DNA of 64,000 nt from Gammaproteobacteria bacterium (lineage in GTDB: Bacteria > Pseudomonadota > Gammaproteobacteria > Burkholderiales > Nitrosomonadaceae), in NCBI GenBank assembly GCA_015709615.1, contig CP054179.1, positions 310,001-374,000 on the forward strand, in the 5' to 3' direction. Of this stretch, positions 8,082 through 15,756 are shown piece by piece (position 1 is the first letter of the stretch; each line of letters opens with the position of its first letter). The notes under the pieces were generated by a model, which ran no database searches, had not been told where the DNA came from, and was given only the letters and a program-made list of their open reading frames with translations. The position numbers and the translations under genes were made by a program.

Positions 8082-8104
8082 AAAACCCGCTTCAAGGCGG
8101 GCTT
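8082..8104 (-). terminator. Rho-independent terminator after portal gene
   Basis: CCCGC (8087-8091) pairs with GCGGG (8098-8102), followed on the minus strand by five T residues. It lies 24 bases past the portal stop codon. Confidence 0.8.
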
Positions 8105-8127
8105 TGTGGGTGAAGTGCTACGATTCT

Positions 8128-10155
8128 TTATTTCTTGGTGAGCAAATAATCTGCCTTGGCGTTTGTCTCGCGGATTTTGGCGGCCTTCTCTGCCGCTGCG
8201 AGTGCGATCATCTTGTCCTGCGTTTCTTTCTGCTGCGCCATTTCCTGCTGCTGCTGCATCAGCATGGCTTGCTTTTGCTCGGGGTCTTGATCTTGTATTC
8301 CCAGCGCGTCGCGTATCGTCTCGGCCACCTCGAAGCGATCCGGCATGTCGGTTGATTCGATAATGAATGGGGTGAGTAACGCTTGAACTTGCGGCGGCAA
8401 GCTGCTGGCGACTGCGGTGATCATTTGCAGCTGTTGCAAACGGAATGATGAGGATGTCGGGATGTCATCCAGCACGACCTTGGCATTCACCGCGGATACG
8501 TCATTGAGCACGACGGGTTCCCCGGTTTCCGGGTCTGCCGATTGCTGGTTGAGCACGACAACCTTTTTATTCTTGCCGTTGCCGATGCTGACAACCTGCT
8601 GGCCATTGGACAAATCCTCTTTCAGCATCTCAAACATGAGCTCTCCGACCATTCTGCGACCGAATCTAAAATTGTCGTTGATCTCGCCGGTTGAGTTTGA
8701 TCCCTGTTCTGCCAATGAATTAATGGCCAATCCGGATTTTGCTCCGGTTTGTTGCCCCATCATGGTTTTGTGTATTCCGGATGTTTCGGCGATTTCCTGC
8801 TTGCTTTCCTGCATCAAAAGGAATTGCTGCTGCGCCAGTTCTCCCCCTGCGTCAACCATGAACTTGCTGTTTGGGTTGCGTTTGGCGTTCAGAATGATGT
8901 ATGAGTCCGGCCTTGCTATTTCTTGCGCTGCGAGATCGTGATCTTCAACCGCGTCAGAATCAGTGATTACACGACGGCTGTTCAGAATCCATTGCGCTTT
9001 TGACCGGCGTGCATTGATTTCATCTTGTGGCGACAGCATTGCCCGGATCATGCCGTAAGGTGCATTGGTTTGATCTTCCCGGTAACCGAAAAACGGCACA
9101 TACGGGAAGTAATTGTGCTTATACGGGCTGGGCACATCATAGAGAAAGTGCGGACCCGCATACCAAGCCAGCCGAACCTTTTGGAATGTTGCCTGACTGA
9201 CTTGCGCAACACCTCCCAATATGACCATGCTGTGCTTTGGATTGTTGAAATCCGCTTCTATCACTCTGCCGTTTGGCAGTTTCAAGACATACGCCCTAAC
9301 CCATTTGCGATACCAAATTTCGGATAGGCATATGCGCTGACGCTGAATGTCGCGCCAGTCGTTGTATGACAGCTTGGTGTCCCGCTCAACTTGAAACGAC
9401 TGGCTGAGTCCTGTGCTTTGATCGACGATTGGATCGTATCCGGACCATCCGTTAGCAGTCATTCTGAACAATGTCGCGTATTGCTGCATCATCGCTACGG
9501 CGTGATCGAGTTCCAGCCATCGCTTGCGGATCAGATAGGCTGCATCGGACAAATCCGGTTGTTCTGATCGCCAATCCCAAAAGATTTCGCGGCGGTGCAC
9601 GTATTTGATGCGGTATGGACATTTAAAAGGATCGGTTTCGCGCGATACTTCAACCCAACCCAAACCGGCTTTTAATTGCGCTGCGTAGGCATCCGAGCAA
9701 GCCCTATCGGCTCTGCTTTCAACTTCGGCGCGTTTTAGTTTTAACGACAAGGCTTCCGCCAAATCGTCGCTACATGAACCGTCGTCGTCCGGCATTACTT
9801 TCCAATCGGTGCGTGATTTGGCTTCTATGCCCAGCAGGGTGTCAACGGTTGGCTTTATTAAATTGCTGATTATCGCTGGCTGCTTGCGTTCATCCAGGGT
9901 TGCTAATGTCTCTTCGGATAGTTGATTGCCATCGTAATAATCCGAACACTTGTCCGCTTCCCGGCGCCAGCTTGGCTGGTGCATGATCTCGAACATGAAA
10001 CTTTCCACCTGCTCGCGTGCCAGTGGCTTATCTTGCAGCTCTTCCGGAGTGGCATTTATTGGGTCTGTGGGCTGTTCTCCAACACTCTCATATTGATCGT
10101 TATCGCCATCCTGATCGATCATGGCAGCGCTGCTTAACTGTATATCTCCCGGCAT
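8128..10155 (-). CDS. Portal protein, P22-like
   Basis: 675 residues. This is the dodecameric ring at the packaging vertex through which DNA enters and leaves the head. Supporting segments are PSWRREADKCSDYYDGNQL near the N-terminus, the PSPYKHNYFPYVPFFGYRED region in the middle, and TGAKSGLAINSLAEQGSNS with a GRRMVGELM helix. These resemble the P22-type portal family, which is longer than lambda/HK97 portals. A Gln-rich coiled coil (MQQQQEMAQQKE) ends the protein. It lies between terminase and scaffold. Confidence 0.85.
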   Translation of the reverse strand: MPGDIQLSSAAMIDQDGDNDQYESVGEQPTDPINATPEELQDKPLAREQVESFMFEIMHQPSWRREADKCSDYYDGNQLSEETLATLDERKQPAIISNLIKPTVDTLLGIEAKSRTDWKVMPDDDGSCSDDLAEALSLKLKRAEVESRADRACSDAYAAQLKAGLGWVEVSRETDPFKCPYRIKYVHRREIFWDWRSEQPDLSDAAYLIRKRWLELDHAVAMMQQYATLFRMTANGWSGYDPIVDQSTGLSQSFQVERDTKLSYNDWRDIQRQRICLSEIWYRKWVRAYVLKLPNGRVIEADFNNPKHSMVILGGVAQVSQATFQKVRLAWYAGPHFLYDVPSPYKHNYFPYVPFFGYREDQTNAPYGMIRAMLSPQDEINARRSKAQWILNSRRVITDSDAVEDHDLAAQEIARPDSYIILNAKRNPNSKFMVDAGGELAQQQFLLMQESKQEIAETSGIHKTMMGQQTGAKSGLAINSLAEQGSNSTGEINDNFRFGRRMVGELMFEMLKEDLSNGQQVVSIGNGKNKKVVVLNQQSADPETGEPVVLNDVSAVNAKVVLDDIPTSSSFRLQQLQMITAVASSLPPQVQALLTPFIIESTDMPDRFEVAETIRDALGIQDQDPEQKQAMLMQQQQEMAQQKETQDKMIALAAAEKAAKIRETNAKADYLLTKK

Positions 10156-10204
10156 AACTCACACCCTGAAATCGTTGATTGGTGTATTTTGTAATGCGTG
10201 GAGT

Positions 10205-10215
10205 TATTCGACCTT
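10205..10215 (-). promoter_or_regulatory. Late-region repeat motif AAGGTCGAATA, copy 4
   Basis: On the minus strand TAAGGTCGAATAA; its TAA is the terminase stop codon. It lies 50 bases upstream of the portal start. It matches the other three copies in ten of eleven positions. Confidence 0.5.
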
Positions 10216-11620
10216 AGCCGGTGCGCCAGTTGTATCCTCTGTTTGGGTTCAGTGCTTTTTTCTGTGGGTCTGGAGGCTCGATGGCATAGCGCAGCATGAC
10301 ATAGCCATAGCGTGTTGCACTCATGATGTCGTCTTGCAGCTTAACGATCTTGCCATCCTTGCGATGGTATAGCCTGAATTCCTCGAACCAGCTTGATAAC
10401 CCTGCGAATACCTTGAAGCGGCCTTCTTGCATAGCCGTCAACATAAGACTTATCCCAGCTTCAACGCTGGTTCTGCTGACTTTGTGCCCTTGTTCGTCAC
10501 CGGTTTCAGGCAGTTGCGCCATTTCGTGCAGCATGCTGACGCCTTGATCGCGGTATTGCTGCGCGAGCTGGATCCCGCTGCCTTTTTCTGTCTGCAATCC
10601 ATCATGCGGCCAAGCCACGGGAATCCATTCGCCGCGTTGTTTGATCAGTGGCGCAACATGCGGAGGTGTTGCATCTGGTACGCCTCGCTTTGATTCAATG
10701 TCGTATACGTAAACCGTATCACTATCACGATCCCATGCCAGCCACACCAAAGCCGTTGGATGATCAATACCGAAATCGATGCCGCAGATACGCGGCCACA
10801 AATCCGGCAATTGAAACGGTGGAACCGTAATCACTGATTCGGCAATCGGGAAAATGCGGCCGCTGCCGAGTACCGGAATTCCGTTTGTGCGCGCTTCCTT
10901 CTCATGCGCTGGGTAGCTGGCAATGATGCGTTCTTTCTCTTCCTTGGTGTAATGCAGTACATCATCGATGGTCATGCAAATGTCGGCGCGATCTTTTGTC
11001 CGCTCTTTCTCATCCAGGAACATGCGCACGACCTCGGACATGCCGAGCAATGGCGTGAATGTGATCCATACCATTCCGCCGGTGGCGTTGGTCCTGGTCA
11101 ATACCTCGGTGTAAATATCGAGCGGCGGCTCTTCGTCTAGCGCGGCGTAATCAAGCGTCTCGCCTTGTAGTTTGCTTCGGCCCTTCTCGTAGGATTTGAA
11201 ATAGATGCGGGATATGCCGCCGGAAATGTGCCGGACAAAGATACAGTCAACGGAATCGGCAATACCTTGTGCGCGCGTGATCTTGATGATCGATTTTTCT
11301 GGAATGGTGCCGGTCCCCCATTCACCAGGGCGGCCAAGAATCAAACGCTGCAAAGTATCTCGCGTTGACTCCATTGATTCTCCTAATGCCCAGCCGGTAG
11401 TTGCGCGTGCCCAGCGTCTACCTTTCCACCAATCCGGATATTTTCCGGTGGCGTGATAGGCTACTTCGTGGGCTGATGATAGGGTCTTGCCGAGTTGGTT
11501 GCCGGCGCGGAACAATCTTTCACGGAAGGTTTCCCCGGCAGTGTGAAAATCAATCTGTTTCGGGTAGGGCTTGTATCTCGATAATTTGTTTTTGTCCTGG
11601 CGATTCTTGAGTGCCCTCAT
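10214..11620 (-). CDS. terL: Terminase large subunit
   Basis: ATP-driven DNA packaging motor and nuclease. The ATPase domain has a Walker A-type RAGNQLGKT and Walker B LDYAALDEEP. The C-terminal nuclease region has CGIDFGIDHPTAL and a final acidic DDIMSATRYGYVM. I place the start at ATG 11620 (MRALKNRQDK, 468 residues); the frame stays open to 11701, which would overlap the small subunit further. About 70 bases overlap with TerS remain, typical of paired terminase genes. Confidence 0.92.
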   Translation of the reverse strand: MRALKNRQDKNKLSRYKPYPKQIDFHTAGETFRERLFRAGNQLGKTLSSAHEVAYHATGKYPDWWKGRRWARATTGWALGESMESTRDTLQRLILGRPGEWGTGTIPEKSIIKITRAQGIADSVDCIFVRHISGGISRIYFKSYEKGRSKLQGETLDYAALDEEPPLDIYTEVLTRTNATGGMVWITFTPLLGMSEVVRMFLDEKERTKDRADICMTIDDVLHYTKEEKERIIASYPAHEKEARTNGIPVLGSGRIFPIAESVITVPPFQLPDLWPRICGIDFGIDHPTALVWLAWDRDSDTVYVYDIESKRGVPDATPPHVAPLIKQRGEWIPVAWPHDGLQTEKGSGIQLAQQYRDQGVSMLHEMAQLPETGDEQGHKVSRTSVEAGISLMLTAMQEGRFKVFAGLSSWFEEFRLYHRKDGKIVKLQDDIMSATRYGYVMLRYAIEPPDPQKKALNPNRGYNWRTG

Positions 11621-12221
11621 CACTTTCAAGCATGCCAGTCTGGGCGGCAAGTTCTCTAGCGAGCTGGGCAAGTTCTTCGTCTGAAAGCTGGTCAAACTCA
11701 TCGTCTGGTTTTTCTTCTTTCTTATTGAATAATCCGATCACGTCTCCAAGCTTTGTCAGTGCCGTGTTTGCGCCCTGTGCGTCGAATCTGTATTCTCCGA
11801 TCTCAACCAATTCGCCTTCCACCATCTTCATGACCGGTTCGGCCTGCATGCACCTCTCGACGATCCGCATGTACCTGGAAATAACCCACTCTCGATTTAA
11901 TCCGGTACGCAGTATTGCGTTCTTGCTCGCTATCTCGGATAGCGTGTTGATGCGTTTTACGACGTCCTTGTTGTAACCGGCTTCGCCCGGCCTCTCCCAT
12001 CCGAGAGCGGTTCTTCTTTTTATTTTTGCCCCTGATGCGATCAGCGCTTCATCAATCGACATGCCAGCGGCACGGCAGCGGCAATAGGCTTCTTGCTCTA
12101 CCGTTAGTCCGCTATCAAGTCGAGAATGCTTAACATGCCGCTCAGGTTTCGGCCTTTTTGCTTTACGGTCCAATTTTTGTAGTGATGTATGAAACCATAC
12201 CAGCCCAAGCTGCGTAAGCAA
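11550..12221 (-). CDS. terS: Terminase small subunit
   Basis: 223 residues, upstream of and overlapping terL. It contains a recruitment-type N-terminal helical region (GLTVEQEAYCRCRAAGMS, DEALIASGAKIKRRTALGW) that looks like a DNA-binding HTH. An oligomerisation-like middle and an acidic C-terminal tail (DEEKPDDEFDQLSDEEL-type) follow. Small subunits recognise the packaging site and load TerL. The exact start is uncertain because the frame opens inside the upstream gene; an internal start is possible. Confidence 0.8.
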   Translation of the reverse strand: MLTQLGLVWFHTSLQKLDRKAKRPKPERHVKHSRLDSGLTVEQEAYCRCRAAGMSIDEALIASGAKIKRRTALGWERPGEAGYNKDVVKRINTLSEIASKNAILRTGLNREWVISRYMRIVERCMQAEPVMKMVEGELVEIGEYRFDAQGANTALTKLGDVIGLFNKKEEKPDDEFDQLSDEELAQLARELAAQTGMLESDEGTQESPGQKQIIEIQALPETD

Positions 12222-12456
12222 ATGCCGCTGATGCTACGGCGATGAATGCCAAAGATCCATGGCCAGCAGCCTTACGCATCTTCTTCCCAAATCTCAAATC
12301 TTCCCTGAATTCTTCCACGCTTTCCGGTCGATCAATGTCGACTCCGAGTATTGCAAAAACCTTTTTAACCGCGTGTTCTGCTGCCTCTTCAGACAGTTTT
12401 TCTGAATACTCGCACCGTCCTTGCTTTCTTCTCTCTAGCTGATTGTCGCCGTGCAT
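12163..12456 (-). CDS. Small membrane-anchored phage protein (possible holin-type)
   Basis: 97 residues. A charged N-terminal region (SEKLSEEAAEHAVKKVFAIL) is followed by one C-terminal membrane helix (about residues 68-90, SLAFIAVASAAFAYAAWAG). Proteins of this layout are often encoded just upstream of terminase genes in prophages, and some may be holins; I cannot assign one. It starts after a short gap and overlaps terS by 59 bases. Confidence 0.65.
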   Translation of the reverse strand: MHGDNQLERRKQGRCEYSEKLSEEAAEHAVKKVFAILGVDIDRPESVEEFREDLRFGKKMRKAAGHGSLAFIAVASAAFAYAAWAGMVSYITTKIGP

Positions 12457-12494
12457 TTCTCATTCCCCAGGTAAATTAATTCGGTGATCTGAGT

Positions 12495-12845
12495 TTATTT
12501 GCCGGGCGGTAATTCGATTTGATCTTTCCTTAAGCGTCTTCTTCTCATGATCCAGAATGCCACATTTAGCCAGCGGTAAACATCCACGGGTTTCCTGTTC
12601 TCTATCCTCATCCAGCGCGTATTGAATTTTTTCCCGATACGGAGAATGCGGCCGTAATTGTTCAGCGCGTCCAGCGCGTCTATTGTCTGCTTGTAATCGA
12701 GTCCTGCTCGTTTTGCTATTTCTATCCCGGTCAGTTTCACCGGGGAATCGTTGACTACTGCGAGCACTTTGTCTCGCAACTTTGTACTTTCCTGATCAAC
12801 TTTTTTTCTGAGCAATCTGCTATTTCCCAAATATTTCCCGCACAA
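12495..12845 (-). CDS. Small winged-helix-like DNA-binding protein, putative
   Basis: 116 residues if the TTG at 12845 is used. The middle (KLRDKVLAVVNDSPVKLTGIE, IAKRAGLDYKQTIDALDAL) resembles a winged-helix DNA-binding domain, and the C-terminus is very basic (MRRRRLRKD). No ATG or clear ribosome-binding site is present, so the start is uncertain. It is the first gene of the late block and divergent from the HTH gene at 12907, so it may be a late regulator. That is inference. Confidence 0.5.
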   Translation of the reverse strand: MCGKYLGNSRLLRKKVDQESTKLRDKVLAVVNDSPVKLTGIEIAKRAGLDYKQTIDALDALNNYGRILRIGKKFNTRWMRIENRKPVDVYRWLNVAFWIMRRRRLRKDQIELPPGK

Positions 12846-12906
12846 GAATTTTATTTTTTATAGTCTTTTGTTATTATTTACATATATTTATTCAAAACTT
12901 TGGAAT
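12846..12906. promoter_or_regulatory. AT-rich divergent intergenic region
   Basis: About 60 very AT-rich bases separate the minus-strand gene ending its 5' side at 12845 from the plus-strand HTH gene at 12907. TTGTTA (near 12885) and TATATT-type words could form a plus-strand promoter. No clear repeat is seen. Confidence 0.3.
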
Positions 12907-13218
12907 ATGTTCATTTCAGTCAAAGAGCTCGCGGAACACAGAGGCGTAACGCCTAGAACAATCATAAGCTGGTGCCATAAGGGTTACTTCGATGGCGATG
13001 CCGTATTTCATAGCGGACGATGGATCATATTCATATCTGATTTTCTTCTAGTCTCTCTTCCAAAATTCAAATCTGGAAGGAAGCAAGGCGGCAAGAACAA
13101 AAAACCATACACCAGAAGATCCAGCACTGAACCAATCATCAAGCCACCTGAAGTTCAACCAGTTCGCGCACGATTACTACCACCCCGGGTGTCTCGGCGT
13201 AACGTTTCTTCTGCGTAG
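12907..13218 (+). CDS. MerR/excisionase-like HTH protein
   Basis: 103 residues from ATG 12907; an upstream in-frame start at 12868 would add an implausible hydrophobic lead. The N-terminus has a helix-turn-helix (MFISVKELAEHRGVTPRT, IISWCHKGYFDGD) of the MerR/Xis type. The C-terminus is basic and Pro-rich (KSGRKQGGKNKKPYTRR). It lies on the opposite strand from all its neighbours, and its end overlaps the rusA 3' end by 80 bases. It may regulate the switch between the early and late minus-strand blocks. Confidence 0.65.
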   Translation: MFISVKELAEHRGVTPRTIISWCHKGYFDGDAVFHSGRWIIFISDFLLVSLPKFKSGRKQGGKNKKPYTRRSSTEPIIKPPEVQPVRARLLPPRVSRRNVSSA

Positions 13219-13576
13219 ATTCTACGACCTGCCCATCGTCGCGCCACACAACGCCATTCATGCCATCAAAAATGGATTTGGTGATATTGTCGATGTCGCT
13301 TTTTTTCGTTGCGGCCAATTTTCCGGTAATAGCCAATAACTGTTTTTTCTTGGACCATGACGGCGGTATCTCTAAGCGGATGTCCAACTCAACCGATACT
13401 GCGCCGGTAATCATCTCCCTTCCGGACATTGCGAAGTGTGCTGAATGTGCTACCAAACCTTCATAGTTCGCCGTTTTCTCTGGCGTATACATGGCAATAT
13501 GTTTGCCGCGCCTTGCTGCTTTGTGTCGCGCTTTCGGAACCGGTTGCCCTGGAACCGTAAAAATAATCTCGCCCAT
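13139..13576 (-). CDS. rusA: RusA-like Holliday junction resolvase
   Basis: 145 residues. It begins MGEIIFTVPGQPVPKAR, the RusA N-terminus, and carries the acidic catalytic run KSDIDNITKSIFDGMNGVVW then RDDGQVV. RusA dimers cut Holliday junctions symmetrically; phages use them to resolve branched replication products before packaging. Its ATG follows directly on the TAG of the 38-residue membrane protein, so the two are co-translated. The 3' end overlaps the convergent HTH gene. Confidence 0.92.
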   Translation of the reverse strand: MGEIIFTVPGQPVPKARHKAARRGKHIAMYTPEKTANYEGLVAHSAHFAMSGREMITGAVSVELDIRLEIPPSWSKKKQLLAITGKLAATKKSDIDNITKSIFDGMNGVVWRDDGQVVESTQKKRYAETPGVVVIVRELVELQVA

Positions 13577-13693
13577 CTATCCCAAACCTCTCACCAAAAA
13601 CCCAGCGACAAAACCAGCCGATGCACCTATCGACAACATGGCCACAAGCATTTGCATGAAACGAAATTCGGTTATTTTTACTTCTTTGTTCAT
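13577..13693 (-). CDS. 38-residue membrane miniprotein upstream of rusA
   Basis: ATG at 13693 overlaps the stop of the upstream gene (TAATG), and the TAG abuts the rusA ATG. The ribosome-binding site GGAGGGG is very strong. The product has a short polar start (MNKEVKITEF) and one membrane helix (MLVAMLSIGASAGFVAGFL). Function is unknown. Tight coupling on both sides argues that it is a real gene. Confidence 0.65.
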   Translation of the reverse strand: MNKEVKITEFRFMQMLVAMLSIGASAGFVAGFLVRGLG

Positions 13694-13935
13694 TATTTCC
13701 CCTCCTTCATCTTCCATTGCCTGTTAACCTCTTCAATAAATTTTTTCGTGTTTTCTTCGCCGTGCTTTTCTGCGAACATTGCGTAATATCTTAATTTCCG
13801 CTCTTCTGGCCATACCATCACTTCACGCGCCTTCTCCTGGTATCTTTTCCGGTGGCGCTTCAGGCATTCTTGCTTGAATGATTCGGTGTATGTTGGCGCT
13901 GGCGTTTTTGTGCATTGCTCGCATTGGCATGGCAT
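13693..13935 (-). CDS. Small Cys-rich phage protein (DUF7696-like)
   Basis: 80 residues beginning MPCQCEQCTKTPAPTYTESF, then a basic helical region (LKRHRKRYQEKAREVMVW) and an amphipathic C-terminus. The opening CxCxxC with TPAPTYTE resembles a small family (DUF7696, from memory) found beside rusA genes in prophages. Function is unknown; zinc binding is possible. It is joined by TAATG overlaps to both the HAD gene upstream and the membrane miniprotein downstream. Confidence 0.65.
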   Translation of the reverse strand: MPCQCEQCTKTPAPTYTESFKQECLKRHRKRYQEKAREVMVWPEERKLRYYAMFAEKHGEENTKKFIEEVNRQWKMKEGK

Positions 13936-14408
13936 TAAAAATCACCAGGAGCCACCTGCAAGCAAGTGATTCCTCTTCTTCTCCACATATTTACCACTCT
14001 GTCACGATCATCGAAAACCGCAACAAGCCTTTTTTTATCATCTTCAAGCATATTGTCTAACCAGCTTTCCTTTAAAACATCATCCGGCGTGTAATCCATA
14101 GCTGGCCGCATTGTCAAAAGATGCTCGTAATTCAAATTGAATGACATGAATGCTGTGTGTTCAGCTATCCACGCCACTGTTTTGTCACGTACCTCTTCGC
14201 TTCTTCCGCTAAACAGCCACACATCAGCGCCAGATAGCATCAAGTTATTCATTATGAAAATTACTGGTTTATTTGGCTCATCCCTGTCGCAAGCAGCATA
14301 AAAATCACGCCATCTGTTAGGGTTATCTTTATCTTCAAGAATACTAACCCTATGATTTATAATCGCCAGTGTTCCATCAATATCAAATATGTACAGAGGT
14401 CTATTCAT
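13935..14408 (-). CDS. HAD-family phosphatase, polynucleotide-kinase 3'-phosphatase-like
   Basis: 157 residues. HAD motif I is IFDIDGTLA (residues 7-15), motif II VWLFSGRSEEVRDKT (Ser), and motif III/IV VAVFDDRDRVVNMW. The spacing and the SGR motif match the 3'-phosphatase domain of phage polynucleotide kinases (T4 Pnk C-terminal half). No kinase P-loop is present, so this is a stand-alone phosphatase domain, perhaps for end repair of nucleic acids. It overlaps the upstream small gene by 8 bases. Confidence 0.8.
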   Translation of the reverse strand: MNRPLYIFDIDGTLAIINHRVSILEDKDNPNRWRDFYAACDRDEPNKPVIFIMNNLMLSGADVWLFSGRSEEVRDKTVAWIAEHTAFMSFNLNYEHLLTMRPAMDYTPDDVLKESWLDNMLEDDKKRLVAVFDDRDRVVNMWRRRGITCLQVAPGDF

Positions 14409-14589
14409 AGCGCATCAACCATTTCGTCAAAGTTTTCACCGCGCAGATTGCGTTCATACAATTCAGCAAATTGCTGCCGTTTTCTTTCATAATCTTAATT
14501 TTATTTTCTAAGTTTTTGATTATTCTTTCTCTTATTCCGCAAGCCCATTTAGTCATATCAGTACCATAAAAACCAACGCGGCTGGGCAC
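14401..14589 (-). CDS. Small phage protein, unknown
   Basis: 62 residues from a GTG at 14589, or 51 from ATG at 14556 (MTKWACGIRERIIKNLE). It is basic and helical with two Cys. Neither start has a good ribosome-binding site, but the 8-base overlap with the HAD gene is operon-like. An inverted repeat (GGGCACTTG at 14584-14592, partner at 14637-14645) covers the GTG start and could occlude it in the RNA. Confidence 0.45.
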   Translation of the reverse strand: MPSRVGFYGTDMTKWACGIRERIIKNLENKIKIMKENGSNLLNCMNAICAVKTLTKWLMRYE

Positions 14590-14645
14590 TTGCTACATGC
14601 AGGCTTGCTTGTGCCGTTCGTATCAAATGAGTGCAACAAGTGCCC
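14584..14645. repeat. 9-bp inverted repeat in early operon
   Basis: GGGCACTTG (14584-14592) is perfectly complementary to CAAGTGCCC (14637-14645) with a 44-base loop. It is one of several long-loop stems in this operon and contains a 29-codon ORF with no ribosome-binding site. Confidence 0.6.
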
Positions 14646-14659
14646 ATGCGGGTTAGCTT

Positions 14660-14836
14660 TTAATCCTCCATTGATTCGCACGGCTTCTGCATCCTTTTTC
14701 TAGTCGCTTCGTTATTTAGCGCAACCAAACCACAGCCAGAGCAGTAAACATATGAACATATCTTTTTAGTAAAACTATGCTGTGTTGTTTTGAATGCTTT
14801 TTGCTTCGCTTCGTAAACCTGCCGTTTTGTTGCCAT
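14660..14836 (-). CDS. Small zinc-ribbon-like phage protein
   Basis: 58 residues from ATG 14836 (GAGGTGAGT directly upstream decides the start over the ATG at 14860). Basic N-terminus MATKRQVYEAKQKAFK, then CSYVYCSGCGLVALNN and a late Cys, giving a possible four-Cys zinc site. Function is unknown. The gene sits downstream of the cyclic-nucleotide sponge gene in the early operon. Confidence 0.6.
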   Translation of the reverse strand: MATKRQVYEAKQKAFKTTQHSFTKKICSYVYCSGCGLVALNNEATRKRMQKPCESMED

Positions 14837-14838
14837 AC

Positions 14839-14943
14839 TCACCTCAAATTTAAAAACCAAGTCAGAAGCTGGCCAGATTGGTTACTGGCAATAACAGGCG
14901 TTCCAACGTCCATTTGCAGCGCGTATCCTGTCAAGTTATTCAT
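14839..14943 (-). CDS. 34-codon ORF, possible small gene
   Basis: ATG at 14943 to TGA at 14839, where the stop overlaps the ribosome-binding site of the next gene. The same frame is open upstream for another 20 or so codons without a start. The product begins MNNLTGYALQMDVGT and has no known family. The ribosome-binding site is poor, so it may be a remnant. Confidence 0.3.
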   Translation of the reverse strand: MNNLTGYALQMDVGTPVIASNQSGQLLTWFLNLR

Positions 14944-15021
14944 GGCTGCTTTCAGACTCCACTTCGCTGTCCTATCCAGCGTGCAGCTTCCTTTTTGGCC
15001 ACCGTGTAGCCGGTGGAACGC

Positions 15022-15246
15022 TTAAAATGTTTCTGGTTTAGCTACAGAACGAATTGCCCACATAAAACCTTGCTGCAAGTTAGTTTTTCCCAGTGCTACA
15101 TTACGTTTGTCGGTTGAGTCTATATCTTCCAATTTCTGTATAAATTGCCCGCATTGTTCTGCAAGCGCTTTGCCTTCATTAATCAGATCGATTTCTTCCT
15201 GAGTTAAATCTCTGTAACCTTTAATATGCTTATGCTGATTGTCCAT
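15022..15246 (-). CDS. acb2: Acb2/Tad1 hairpin-family cyclic-nucleotide sponge (anti-CBASS/anti-Thoeris type)
   Basis: 74 residues with GGAG ribosome-binding site. The N-terminus NQHKHIKGYRDLTQEEIDL and C-terminus NVALGKTNLQQGFMWAIR then SVAKPETF are the two conserved ends of the Acb2/Tad1 hairpin family. Known members form hexamers that soak up cyclic di- or trinucleotides or gcADPR-type signals and so block CBASS or Thoeris immunity. The length fits Acb2. It is encoded in the early operon next to the replication genes, where early expression would be useful. Ligand preference cannot be read from sequence. Confidence 0.78.
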   Translation of the reverse strand: MDNQHKHIKGYRDLTQEEIDLINEGKALAEQCGQFIQKLEDIDSTDKRNVALGKTNLQQGFMWAIRSVAKPETF

Positions 15247-15325
15247 CTATCATTCTCCAAGTTATTAAATCCCAGGGCACTTACGCGACCCTGGTTACGT
15301 TCATTGAATCCAGAAATTCATCTGG

Positions 15326-15448
15326 TTGTTAGTGGCCGGAGCTGTACATCTTTACCCGACATGTTTGCGTTACAAGGTAAGTTGCGATCTTTTCCTATCA
15401 AACGGAGGTTCCTTCTGCACGTCAGCTTAATCGTGCATTCACTAACAA
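15326..15448. repeat. Inverted-repeat unit A (TTGTTAGTG / CACTAACAA)
   Basis: Nine-base perfect arms at 15326-15334 and 15440-15448. The minus-strand interior starts with a second hairpin, TGCACG against CGTGCA. The right arm is part of a direct repeat shared with unit B. Confidence 0.65.
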
Positions 15449-15592
15449 GTCATATGCTCTAAAGGCGGAAAGCGGTTCCGGTATCTTGGACAGTCCCAAA
15501 GTCACGTAGGGCATTGCGCCGACGTGCTGCCGGTGCGATCTTCTCGGCTTGTGACAAGAGCACATGCTTCTTAATGCTGCATTCACTAACAA
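15426..15592. repeat. Pair of 23-bp direct repeats, 144-bp period
   Basis: CTTAAT-NN-TGCATTCACTAACAA occurs at 15426-15448 and 15570-15592. Only the NN differs (CG against GC). The minus-strand frame between them encodes a short peptide with an LVNA repeat at each end and no proper start. Confidence 0.65.
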
Positions 15593-15714
15593 TTAAGGCG
15601 GCTGGGCTTGATACCAGCTATGCCTAGTCTTATTGCTTGCAGCATCGAAACAAGCCGCTACCGCTTGTGATCATCTGCCGAGTGTCCTATCCACGCCGCG
15701 CCTTAATTGTTAGT
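15585..15714. repeat. Inverted-repeat unit B, 16-bp perfect arms
   Basis: ACTAACAATTAAGGCG (15585-15600) is the exact reverse complement of 15699-15714. The 98-base interior contains a GCTTG/CAAGC hairpin with TTTCGAT in its loop on the minus strand. Confidence 0.75.
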
Positions 15715-15756
15715 CCTAGCTCTTACCCGGCTAGGTTAGGTGTTGATTTGAAGTTC

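Noticed and set aside
11137..11456. ORFs on both strands inside terL
   Set aside because: They lie inside the clear ATPase domain of the terminase and have no independent support.
1..12845. T7-like phage with its own RNA polymerase promoters
   Set aside because: The repeated AAGGTCGAAT motif sits where such promoters would, but no single-subunit RNA polymerase gene is visible and the motif is shorter than T7-type promoters. The motif is kept as an unexplained regulatory element only.
15585..15714. Integron attC site or cassette array
   Set aside because: The ACTAAC...GTTAGT arms recall attC core boxes, but they miss the RYYYAAC/GTTRRRY consensus at several positions, the 16-bp stem is perfect instead of having the usual extrahelical bases, and there is no integron integrase.
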